DNA of 64,000 bases, from positions 63,633 through 127,632 of the forward strand of contig NZ_JAENHM010000069.1 of assembly GCF_016595245.1 (NCBI RefSeq), given 5' to 3'. Shown here one piece after another: positions 16,735 to 24,175 of this stretch; the stretch's first letter is position 1; every line of letters begins with the position of its first letter. The stretch comes from Azospirillum endophyticum. GTDB lineage: Bacteria > Pseudomonadota > Alphaproteobacteria > Azospirillales > Azospirillaceae. The notes beneath the pieces were generated by a model. That model was given only the letters and a program-made list of their open reading frames with translations. It was not told the DNA's origin and did not search any database. The translations under genes were made by a program, and so were the position numbers.

Positions 16735-18948
16735 TCAGAACCCCGTCTCGCGGATCAGCACCGACGCGGCGATGCGCCAGAAGCGTTCGGCGATGCTGCG
16801 GGCCTCGCCCGTCACGCGGACGATGCCGCGGGTGACGCGCTCCGGCCCTTCCCGTCCGGTGCCGGAGGCGGCCGGGTCGACGTCCAGGGTGATGCGGTAG
16901 ACCGCTTCCACCGGGGCGAGCGCGCTGCGGCCGCCTGCGGCATGCTGCTGGCCGGGTTGCGGGCCACCCTGTCCCTCCACCGCCACCGGGCCGCCATTGA
17001 CCGAGGCGAGCGCCGGCACGTCCAGCACCGAGACGGCGACCGGATCGACCGCGCGCAGCTTCGCCGCGCGCCGGGGGGCGAGAGGGTCGTCGGGGTGGAA
17101 CCGCGCCCCGGCTCCCGGGCTCAGCCGGTCGAAATCGCCCTCGCCGACATAGCCGACCAACTCGCCGGTCCCCGGCGCCACCACCATCGCCAGCGGCAGC
17201 TTCGGCCCGATCCAGCGGCCTGGCGTCAGCGCATCCTCCATGTCGCGCACGGTGCCCGCTAGCGGGGCCCGCACCACCAGCCGATCGCGGCTGTCGAGAA
17301 GCCCCTGCCGCTCGGCCAGGGCGGCGGCCAGATCCTCTTCCATCGCCCGCACACGGTCGAGCTGCTCGCGGCTGGCGGTCAGGCGGGCGATCTGTTCCTG
17401 CATCCAGTCGATGCGCAGCTCCGCCTGGCGCAGCTTGCCCTCCAGGTCGGGAGCGGTCAGGCGGAACAGCGGCTGGCCCTCCACCACGCCCTGGCCGCGG
17501 GCGATCAGCGTTTCCTCCAGACGGGCCGGGAACGGGGCGTAGACGGTGGCGAAGCCGGATGCCCGCCAGACCACCGGCACCGACACGGTGGAGGTCACCG
17601 GCAGCAGAGTCAGCCCGGCCGCCGCCGCCAGCCCGGCCAGCGTCAGCCCGGTGCGCAGGTTCACGCGGAAGCGGTCGCGCAAGCCCCACCAGGCCTTGGC
17701 CTCGGTCAGGAAGGGGCGGGCGACGAACCAGCCGATCTCGATGGCGAACAACAGGATCCCCAGAACCTTGATGGCGACGTGGTAGACCAGCAGCGCGATG
17801 CCGAGGAACAGCACCAGCCGGTAGACCCAGGTGACGTAGGAATAGACCAGCAGGATGCGGCGGCGCGCCGCCGGCATCTCCTCCGGCGGGGCCATGCCGA
17901 GCCCGAACAGCCATTCCCGCAGCTTCCAGCGCGCAATGGCGAAGGCGCGTTCCTGCAGGTTGGGCACGTCGAGCGCGTCGGACAGCAGGTAATAGCCGTC
18001 GAAGCGCATGAAGGGGCTGAGGTTGATCGCCAGCGTGGTGATCCAGCTGACCGTCGCCAGGAAATAGGCGGCGCTGCGCAGCGGCCCGTCGGGCAGGAAG
18101 CTCCAGGCCAGGGTGGCGAAGACGGCGATCGTCAGCTCGGTCACCATGCCGGCCGCCCCCACCGCCAGCCGCTGCCGGCGCGAGACCAGCCGCCAGGCGT
18201 CGGTGGTGTCGGTGTAGAGCACCGGCCACATCACCAGGAAGGCCACCCCCATGGTCGGCACCCGGCAGCCGAAGCGCTTGGCGGTGTAGGCATGGCCCAG
18301 CTCGTGGCAGATCTTGGTGCCCAGCAGCGTGACGCCGTAGAGCGCCAGCCCTTCGGGAGAAAAGAAATGCTGGAAGGTGTGCAGGAAGGCGTCCCACTGC
18401 CGCGCCACCAGCAGCCCGGCTAGGACGGCGGTCAGCAGCACCAGGACCATCCAGGTCCGGCTGTAGAGCGGCGCCACCAGCCCCATCGTCGCCGACAGGA
18501 AACGGTCCGGCCGCAGCAGCGGGATGCGGAAGAACAGGTAGTTGTGGACCAGCCACCAGAACCAGCCGGTGTGCCGCGCCGCCGACTGACGCGCCAGATA
18601 GGCGGTGTCGACGGTGACGGTCAGGTTGTTGGCCGCCAGGAACTGGTAGAAGCCCATGACGTCCTCGGGCGTCGGCTCGAACAGGCTGTCGCCGGCCACC
18701 GCCGCGGCGATGGCGCGCGGGTTGGCGTGGTGCCAGTGGGCGATCAGCGCGAAGGCTTCCGGCCCGATGCGGAAATAGCGGTTGCGCACCGGATCGTGGA
18801 TGGTCCAGCCCGGCGCCCCGTCCTGCCCCGCCGGTGCCGGCAGCAGCGCCAGATCGTCGCGCAGCCCCGGCAGCCGCAGGGAGGCCAGCGGATCGGCGGG
18901 GGCGGAAGCGACGGCGCGGAGACCGGCGGGGGGGATGGCGATGGACAC
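16735..18948 (-). CDS. PqqD-like / M50 site-2 protease / HlyD fusion membrane protein
   Basis: This 737-residue protein combines three modules. Residues 25-115 (WTIHDPVRNRYFRIGP...) resemble the PqqD-type peptide-binding fold. Residues 150-450 form a polytopic M50 protease with CHELGHA (His215, Glu216, His219) and the second metal-ligand region FMRFDGYYLLSD (Asp317). Residues 455-737 form a HlyD-like periplasmic adaptor with a hairpin coiled coil (about 500-545) between lipoyl halves. Proteins of this type are annotated elsewhere as putative peptide zinc metalloproteases. The start is GTG. It is read in the same direction as the adhesin export genes but separated from them by mazEF. It may recognise, clip and pass on the giant protein; that role is inferred. 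Confidence 0.85.
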   Translation of the reverse strand: MSIAIPPAGLRAVASAPADPLASLRLPGLRDDLALLPAPAGQDGAPGWTIHDPVRNRYFRIGPEAFALIAHWHHANPRAIAAAVAGDSLFEPTPEDVMGFYQFLAANNLTVTVDTAYLARQSAARHTGWFWWLVHNYLFFRIPLLRPDRFLSATMGLVAPLYSRTWMVLVLLTAVLAGLLVARQWDAFLHTFQHFFSPEGLALYGVTLLGTKICHELGHAYTAKRFGCRVPTMGVAFLVMWPVLYTDTTDAWRLVSRRQRLAVGAAGMVTELTIAVFATLAWSFLPDGPLRSAAYFLATVSWITTLAINLSPFMRFDGYYLLSDALDVPNLQERAFAIARWKLREWLFGLGMAPPEEMPAARRRILLVYSYVTWVYRLVLFLGIALLVYHVAIKVLGILLFAIEIGWFVARPFLTEAKAWWGLRDRFRVNLRTGLTLAGLAAAAGLTLLPVTSTVSVPVVWRASGFATVYAPFPARLEETLIARGQGVVEGQPLFRLTAPDLEGKLRQAELRIDWMQEQIARLTASREQLDRVRAMEEDLAAALAERQGLLDSRDRLVVRAPLAGTVRDMEDALTPGRWIGPKLPLAMVVAPGTGELVGYVGEGDFDRLSPGAGARFHPDDPLAPRRAAKLRAVDPVAVSVLDVPALASVNGGPVAVEGQGGPQPGQQHAAGGRSALAPVEAVYRITLDVDPAASGTGREGPERVTRGIVRVTGEARSIAERFWRIAASVLIRETGF

Positions 18949-19057
18949 GGGAGGACGGCGTCCTTTTCGGGAAAGCGATTCAGGAATGGCGTGGACGCAT
19001 GGAGCGGAGGCGGTGCGACACCCGCATCGCCGTTGACGGCTTGGCCGGAGAGGCCCA

Positions 19058-19071
19058 GGTTACATGTAACC
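19058..19071. promoter_or_regulatory. Perfect 14-bp palindrome, putative mazEF operator
   Basis: GGTTACATGTAACC is a perfect 14-bp palindrome ending 6 nt before the AGGAGG ribosome site (19078-19083) of the antitoxin gene. A TTGACG hexamer lies upstream at 19033-19038. This is where autoregulation by an antitoxin or toxin-antitoxin complex would be expected. Confidence 0.55.
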
Positions 19072-19088
19072 GATGACAGGAGGCCGCC

Positions 19089-19316
19089 ATGCCTGCAATC
19101 CGCCGGACCTCGCGCGAGAAGGTGAAGGCGCATCGCGCGCGGCTCCGGGCGCAGGGGTTGCGTCCGCTGCAGATTTGGGTCCCCGACATCCGCAACCCGG
19201 CCTTCGTCGCCGAAGCCCGGCGCCAGTCCCTGGCGGTCGCCCGCAGCCCGCGGGAAGCCGAGGACCAGGGCTTCGTCGATGCCGCGGGCTGGGGATCTCT
19301 GGATGACGGCGAATGA
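19089..19316 (+). CDS. MazE-like antitoxin (DUF3018 type)
   Basis: This 75-residue protein is basic at the N-terminus and acidic at the C-terminus. Its segment LRPLQIWVPDIRNPAF is typical of the DUF3018 antitoxins paired with MazF. It is expected to bind DNA through its N-terminal part and neutralise the toxin with its acidic tail (GWGSLDDGE). A strong AGGAGG site precedes the ATG by 5 nt. It overlaps mazF by 4 nt (ATGA), the usual arrangement for such pairs. It is the only plus-strand insertion inside the adhesin export region. Confidence 0.88.
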   Translation: MPAIRRTSREKVKAHRARLRAQGLRPLQIWVPDIRNPAFVAEARRQSLAVARSPREAEDQGFVDAAGWGSLDDGE

Positions 19317-19690
19317 TGCGGGGCGAAATCTGGACGGTGGCCGGCGGAGCCGGCTACGCGGGAAAGCCACGGCCGGTCGTCATCCTGCAGGACGACCGCT
19401 TTTCCGGCACCGCCTCGGTCACCGTCTGTCCGTTCACGATCGATCCGACCGACGCGCCGCTGTTCCGCCGGCTGGTCGAGCCGACCGGCGGCAACGGACT
19501 GGCCCAGCCTTTCCGGATCATGGCGGACAAGATCATGACGGTCCCGCGGGCCAAGGTCGGGCACCGGGTCGGCACGCTCGAAGCCGCTCCTCTGGCCTGG
19601 ATGGGCAAGGCCGTCCTCGTGTTCCTCGGTCTGGCCGGAAGCGGCCTTTCCGAAGAGGGGGCGGCATCCGGTCAGGCTCTTGCCGAGTGA
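19313..19690 (+). CDS. mazF: MazF-type endoribonuclease toxin
   Basis: This 125-residue protein has MazF/PemK motifs: MRGEIWTVAGG at the N-terminus, GKPRPVVILQDD with the conserved Arg-Pro and the strand carrying nuclease residues, and ADKIMTVPRAKVG near residue 75, where the catalytic Ser/Thr lies. MazF toxins cleave mRNA at short sequences. The start is ATG 19313 in an ATGA overlap with the antitoxin; a second ATG follows directly. It ends 36 nt before the convergent stop of the GAF-HlyD gene. It looks intact. Confidence 0.9.
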   Translation: MMRGEIWTVAGGAGYAGKPRPVVILQDDRFSGTASVTVCPFTIDPTDAPLFRRLVEPTGGNGLAQPFRIMADKIMTVPRAKVGHRVGTLEAAPLAWMGKAVLVFLGLAGSGLSEEGAASGQALAE

Positions 19691-19726
19691 TGAAAGGGGC
19701 GGGCTTGCCATCCCCGGTCCCTCCCC

Positions 19727-21196
19727 TCAAATCCCCAGCGACTGGCGCAGCAGGGCCAGCGGGCGGCGGAACAGGTAGAGCGCCAGCGGCACGCGGTCGC
19801 CCAGGATCTTGGCGGTGCCGCGCAGGCCGATGCGCGGCGGGGCCTCTCCTGCCTCCAGCGCCGCCTTGACGCGGTAAGACAGCACGCCGGCGGACGACAG
19901 GCCGGCCTCGTAGCTGGCATGGACCAGCCGTGCCTGCAGGGGATGGAGCGGATCGACGTTCAGGAACAGCTCCACCAGGGACCCCGGCTCCAGCACCAGG
20001 GCGTCGCCGACCGGCACCATGATGTCGATCTCCGGGGCCTGTGGGTCGGCCAAGGTCAGCACGCGCTCGCCCACCGACACCGGCTTGCCCAGCCAGTCGT
20101 TGACGTCGGTGAAGACGGCGATGCCGGCGCGGTCGGCCTTCACCGTCACCCGCTCCAGCATCTCGCGGGCGAGCGTCATCTCGGCGCGGCGCAGTTCCAC
20201 CTGGGCGCGGAGCTGGGCGACGCGGGCCTTCGTCTGCGGGTCGGCGAAGGCGGCCTGGGAGGCGCTCAGCAGCTCGGCCTCCGCCTGGGTCAGGCCCTTG
20301 CGCGCCACCTCGAAGCGGCTGCGCAGGACGGTGGACTCGAAGCTGAACAGCGGCTGGCCGGCCGCCACCGTTTCGTTCGGCTGCACATGGAAACGGTCGA
20401 TCACGCCGTCCAGCGGGGCGGCGACGATCACCGGGTTGCTGGTTTGGATCTCCGCCGGGGCCAGGGTCGACATCGGCACCGGGATGGCCAGCGCGCCGGC
20501 GATCAGCAGCAGGACCAGCAGAGGCAGCAGGGCGCGGCGCAGCCCTTGGCTCTTCGCCCGCTTGCCCGACAGCGCCCACCAGGCATGGCCGTAGCCTTCC
20601 GCCAGATGGCTCAGCAGCAGGATTTCGCCGTCGGTCCAGGGCTCGTCGCGGCCGAGCCACAGGCCGGCCGGCGGCGGGGCGGCCTTGGCCCGGCTGTCCG
20701 TCGCGGCGCCGGGCATCCCCTCCCGCGGGGCTTCCGGCTTGCGCAGCGGGCACCACAGCACCTGCGCCGGCCCCCATTCGCCCCAGGCGGCGCGGACGGC
20801 GGCGGGCAGGGCGGCGGGATCGACGACATGGACGACCTGGGCCTGAGCCCCGGCGGCGACGGCGCGCACCGCCGCCTCCAGCCATTGGGCGAAGGGGGCG
20901 TTCGGCTCCAGCACCGCGATGTTGGACACCGCCTCCAGCGTCGCCCGTCCCCGCTCGCCCACCGTCAGGAAGGCCGCCTGCCGGTAGGCGATCAGCCGGC
21001 GGGTCTGGTTGACGATGTGATAGCGCAGCTCCGGCGCCGTAGCCTGCCGCCAGGCCTGCCGCTGCAGCTCCAGCAGCATCAGCAGGCCGTTGACCGGCTG
21101 GGGGGCGCCTTGCGGCCCTCCTTGCGGAGCACCCTGGGGAGCCGCTTGCGGCGGTGCCGTCTGCTGGGGCGGGGTTTGGGCCATGGCGACGCTCAT
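19727..21196 (-). CDS. GAF-domain, membrane-anchored HlyD-type adaptor
   Basis: This 489-residue protein has a Pro/Gln-rich start and a GAF-like domain at about residues 30-225 (PELRYHIVNQTRRLI ... GLWLGRDEPWTDGEILLL). A transmembrane helix, RRALLPLLVLLLIAGALAI, follows near 240, then a HlyD/lipoyl adaptor with a coiled-coil hairpin (about 260-489). The topology would place the GAF domain in the cytoplasm and the adaptor in the periplasm. The ATG at 21196 forms ATGA with the upstream HlyD stop. HlyD adaptors usually bridge an inner-membrane pump to TolC, so a signal-sensing GAF half on such a protein is unusual. Confidence 0.85.
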   Translation of the reverse strand: MSVAMAQTPPQQTAPPQAAPQGAPQGGPQGAPQPVNGLLMLLELQRQAWRQATAPELRYHIVNQTRRLIAYRQAAFLTVGERGRATLEAVSNIAVLEPNAPFAQWLEAAVRAVAAGAQAQVVHVVDPAALPAAVRAAWGEWGPAQVLWCPLRKPEAPREGMPGAATDSRAKAAPPPAGLWLGRDEPWTDGEILLLSHLAEGYGHAWWALSGKRAKSQGLRRALLPLLVLLLIAGALAIPVPMSTLAPAEIQTSNPVIVAAPLDGVIDRFHVQPNETVAAGQPLFSFESTVLRSRFEVARKGLTQAEAELLSASQAAFADPQTKARVAQLRAQVELRRAEMTLAREMLERVTVKADRAGIAVFTDVNDWLGKPVSVGERVLTLADPQAPEIDIMVPVGDALVLEPGSLVELFLNVDPLHPLQARLVHASYEAGLSSAGVLSYRVKAALEAGEAPPRIGLRGTAKILGDRVPLALYLFRRPLALLRQSLGI

Positions 21197-22026
21197 GGCC
21201 TCGCCGTTCCGGACTTGGGAGTTCCCTGGGGAGTTCCCTGCAACGACGACACCACCGGTTCCGGGAAGATGGCGGTGCCGCTCATGCCGGCGATCATGCC
21301 GGCCGGAACACCCTCGCCGGTCAGCTTGGCGGTCACCTTCACCGACTGGCTGGCCGGGTCGACCTTGGCGCCGGGCAGCACGACCTCGCCGGGGAGGGTG
21401 GCCCCGGTTTCGTCGACCCGCAGGTCGAAGCGCTGCCCCGGTTTCAGCCACACCAGCCAGGAGGAGGGGACGATCAGCTCCACCTTCAGGTCGCGGTCGG
21501 ACAGGATCTCCAGCAGCGGCGCGCCGGCGGCGACCGACTCATGCTCCTGGATGCGGCGCTCGACCACCCGGCCGTCGAAGGGGGCCTTGATGTCGCAGCG
21601 CCGGGCCTGGACCTCGGCCTTGCGGACGTCGGCGCGGGCGACCTGGGCCTTGGCCTCGGCCAGCTGCACCTCCGCCTCGCCGATGGAACGCAGGCTGTTC
21701 AGCCGCCGGTTGACCCGCGCCGTCACCTCCGCCGCGTTCAGTTGGGCGCGGGCGCCGTCCAACTCCGCCTGATAGCTGGCGCAGTCGAAGGCGACCAGCA
21801 GGTCGCCGGCCTTGAAGCTCTGGCCGGCATCGACGCCCATGCGGGCGATGCGGCCGGGGATCTCGGAGGAGAGGACGGCATGCCGCCGGGCCTCGACCAG
21901 GGCGCGGACCTGCCCCTGCGCGGCGTCCTGGGCGGCTGCCGGGGTGGAGGCGAAGCCCCCACCCAGCAGGGCGATCAGAAGGAAGGCGGCGCCGGCGGCA
22001 CCGGGCCGAGCGCCGTGGCGGATCAC
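21193..22026 (-). CDS. periplasmic HlyD/MFP adaptor subunit
   Basis: This 277-residue protein starts at GTG 22026, overlapping the TolC-like stop by 4 nt (GTGA). This start gives a proper signal peptide: a basic end, then AGAAFLLIALLGGGFAS, then AAAQ. The mature protein has a lipoyl motif (SEIPGRIARMGVDAGQSFKAGD), an alpha hairpin (LDGARAQLNAAEV...) and a second lipoyl/beta-barrel half (KAPFDGRVVERRIQEHE). It is shorter than typical HlyD and resembles periplasmic RND/MFP adaptors. It would connect the TolC-like protein to one or both membrane-anchored HlyD proteins. Confidence 0.88.
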   Translation of the reverse strand: MIRHGARPGAAGAAFLLIALLGGGFASTPAAAQDAAQGQVRALVEARRHAVLSSEIPGRIARMGVDAGQSFKAGDLLVAFDCASYQAELDGARAQLNAAEVTARVNRRLNSLRSIGEAEVQLAEAKAQVARADVRKAEVQARRCDIKAPFDGRVVERRIQEHESVAAGAPLLEILSDRDLKVELIVPSSWLVWLKPGQRFDLRVDETGATLPGEVVLPGAKVDPASQSVKVTAKLTGEGVPAGMIAGMSGTAIFPEPVVSSLQGTPQGTPKSGTARP

Positions 22027-24089
22027 AGCGCCGCGAGCCGGCCGGCGGGCCGGCTGTCGGACTGCTGCTTGTCGGACTGCTGCTCTTGGGCCGAAAGGGT
22101 ACGAACGGTGCATTCCCGCTGACTATCCTTCATACGATGGCAGAACCGCTCAGCCGCGGCGCGGTCGGCGAAACCGCCTGCACGCAGCTGCACGATGGTC
22201 TTGCCGTCTTGGGCACGCCGGCTGGAGGCATACAGGGCGCCAACCCCGTTGCCCTCCGTTCCCAGGCGTTTGGCGATCATATCCCATTCCTGCTCGGCAA
22301 GCCTGTGGCTTGCGTAAGCCCCGAGATCGGCCTGGATGACGGGAGAGGAGGACGCCATCGCAACCGAGGCGGCGGCCGGGGTTGCGGTTTTTACGGCCGA
22401 AGCGGGTGGCGGAGCGGCCCCTCGAACCGGAGCGGGAACCGGGGCAGCGGCAGGAACGGAGGAGGACGCAGGCGCAGGCGAGGCGGCGGAAGCCGGGACC
22501 GGAGCGGCACCGTCCTTGGCGGCAGCCTTGGGCGCGGCCATCAGATCCTTCACGCGCAGGACGCTGTTGGCGCGCTCCTGCCAGGAGGACAGGCCCCGGC
22601 CCACCGCCTGGGTCAGGGTGGGCAGGTCGTCGGCGGCCACCGTCTCGGGCAGCGGGTCGACGCCGGCCGAGACCATGACGCGGGCATAGGCGTTGTGCAG
22701 GTCGGCCAGCACCAGATCGCGGCGCAGGTCGGACAGCAGCGCCGTCACCTCCGATTGGATCACCCCCAGCTCGCCCACCTGCCCGGCCTCGCCGACATTG
22801 GCGTATTGCGAGCGGATGCGGCCGTCGAGGTCGGCCTGCTCGGCGGTCAGGGCGAATTCCTGCTTCAGTTCGCCGAACTGCAGCACCGCCACATGCACCT
22901 GGCTCAGCACCGCCATGCTCAGCGCCTGGCGGCGGAAGGCGACCAGCTCCTCCTGCGCTTCGGCATAGGATTTGGTGGCGGGGGCGGAAACCAGGTTGAT
23001 CAGGTTCCAGCTGATCCGCGCGCCGTAATCGGCCCAGCGCTGGTTCACCAGGAAGCTGTTGCTGTCGTAGCGCAGACCGGCGTTGAGGTCGATGCCCGGC
23101 AGCAGCTTCAGCAGCGACCGCCAGGTCTCGTCGGCGGAGATGCGCTGGTTGTAGCTTTCCTCCAGCAACTCCGGCCGGTTCAGCAGGGCGTAGGTCTCCA
23201 GCGCCTCGGCGCCGACATCCAGCTTGGGCGGCGCCTGCATGACGCTGGCCGCCGGCATCTCGATCTCGAACGGCTCGCCCGGCGGCAGGCCCATCAGCGC
23301 GCCCAGCTGCGACTTCGACGCCGCCAGCTCGCGCCGCAGCGACTGCAGCTGGCGCAGCGTCTCCACCAGGGTGCGGGTGTAGTTCAGCGCCTGCAACGGG
23401 GCCTGGACGCGCAGCGCCTCCAGCGTGCGGGCATCGCGGCGCGCGCCCTCGACCCGCTTCTCCAGCGGCGCCATCCGCTTCAGCAGCCGCTCGGCCGCCA
23501 CGGCGCGCCAGTAGGCGGTGCGCACATCCTGCATGATGCCCTGGACGACGCGGCGGCGGCGTTCGTCGGCGATCAGCACCAGGTTGGCGTTCTGCCGCGC
23601 CCGCAGGTAGCTGACGCCGAAATCCAGCACGTTCCAGGTGAAGGCGAGGTCGCCGGTGCGGCGGTGCCTGTCGGTGGCGGTGGTGCTCTCGCCCGTCCGC
23701 CGGCCGGTGGCGAGGTTCAGGCTCTCCGACCCGGCGTCGTTGTTGCGCCCGCTGTAGCCGGCCGCCGCCACCACGCGCGGCAGCATGTCGTAGCGGGACA
23801 GGTCGAGCTGGTCGCTGGCGACCGCCATCTCCATGACCTTCACGCGTTCGTCGAGGTTGTACTTGATGGCGCGGGCCATCGCCTCGTCCATCGACACCGC
23901 CTTGGTCAGCGGTTCCTGCGGCGCCAGCACGACGCTCAGATCCGTGCGCACGCGCGCCAGATTCTCCTCGGACGTCAGCGGCTCCGGTTTGACCGCGCAG
24001 CCCGCGGCCAGCAGGGATGCCGTCAGGACGGCGACGGGAACCACCGAAGAAAGCAAGCGGCGGCGGAGTCGGGCGGTCGAAGTCTTCAT
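22023..24089 (-). CDS. TolC-type outer membrane efflux lipoprotein with C-terminal SPOR-like domain
   Basis: This 688-residue protein starts with a lipoprotein signal (TASLLAAGC, lipid-attached Cys31). Residues 60-500 form two outer-membrane-efflux repeats typical of TolC (AMARAIKYNLDERVKVMEM ... NRPELLEESYNQRI). An Ala/Pro-rich linker (about 520-590) leads to a final 80-residue segment with VQLRAGGFADRAAAERFCHRM, which fits a SPOR fold. SPOR domains bind denuded peptidoglycan, so the channel may be tethered to the wall or septum. It lies 86 nt after the giant protein gene and is coupled to the HlyD gene by GTGA. Confidence 0.87.
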   Translation of the reverse strand: MKTSTARLRRRLLSSVVPVAVLTASLLAAGCAVKPEPLTSEENLARVRTDLSVVLAPQEPLTKAVSMDEAMARAIKYNLDERVKVMEMAVASDQLDLSRYDMLPRVVAAAGYSGRNNDAGSESLNLATGRRTGESTTATDRHRRTGDLAFTWNVLDFGVSYLRARQNANLVLIADERRRRVVQGIMQDVRTAYWRAVAAERLLKRMAPLEKRVEGARRDARTLEALRVQAPLQALNYTRTLVETLRQLQSLRRELAASKSQLGALMGLPPGEPFEIEMPAASVMQAPPKLDVGAEALETYALLNRPELLEESYNQRISADETWRSLLKLLPGIDLNAGLRYDSNSFLVNQRWADYGARISWNLINLVSAPATKSYAEAQEELVAFRRQALSMAVLSQVHVAVLQFGELKQEFALTAEQADLDGRIRSQYANVGEAGQVGELGVIQSEVTALLSDLRRDLVLADLHNAYARVMVSAGVDPLPETVAADDLPTLTQAVGRGLSSWQERANSVLRVKDLMAAPKAAAKDGAAPVPASAASPAPASSSVPAAAPVPAPVRGAAPPPASAVKTATPAAASVAMASSSPVIQADLGAYASHRLAEQEWDMIAKRLGTEGNGVGALYASSRRAQDGKTIVQLRAGGFADRAAAERFCHRMKDSQRECTVRTLSAQEQQSDKQQSDSRPAGRLAAL

Positions 24090-24175
24090 GGCGGGAGCAA
24101 TTCCGTTCGGCGGAAAAGGGATTGGGAGAGGAAAGCGATGCTGGAAAAGGGAGGCCGGGAAGGGCCGGACCGCCG

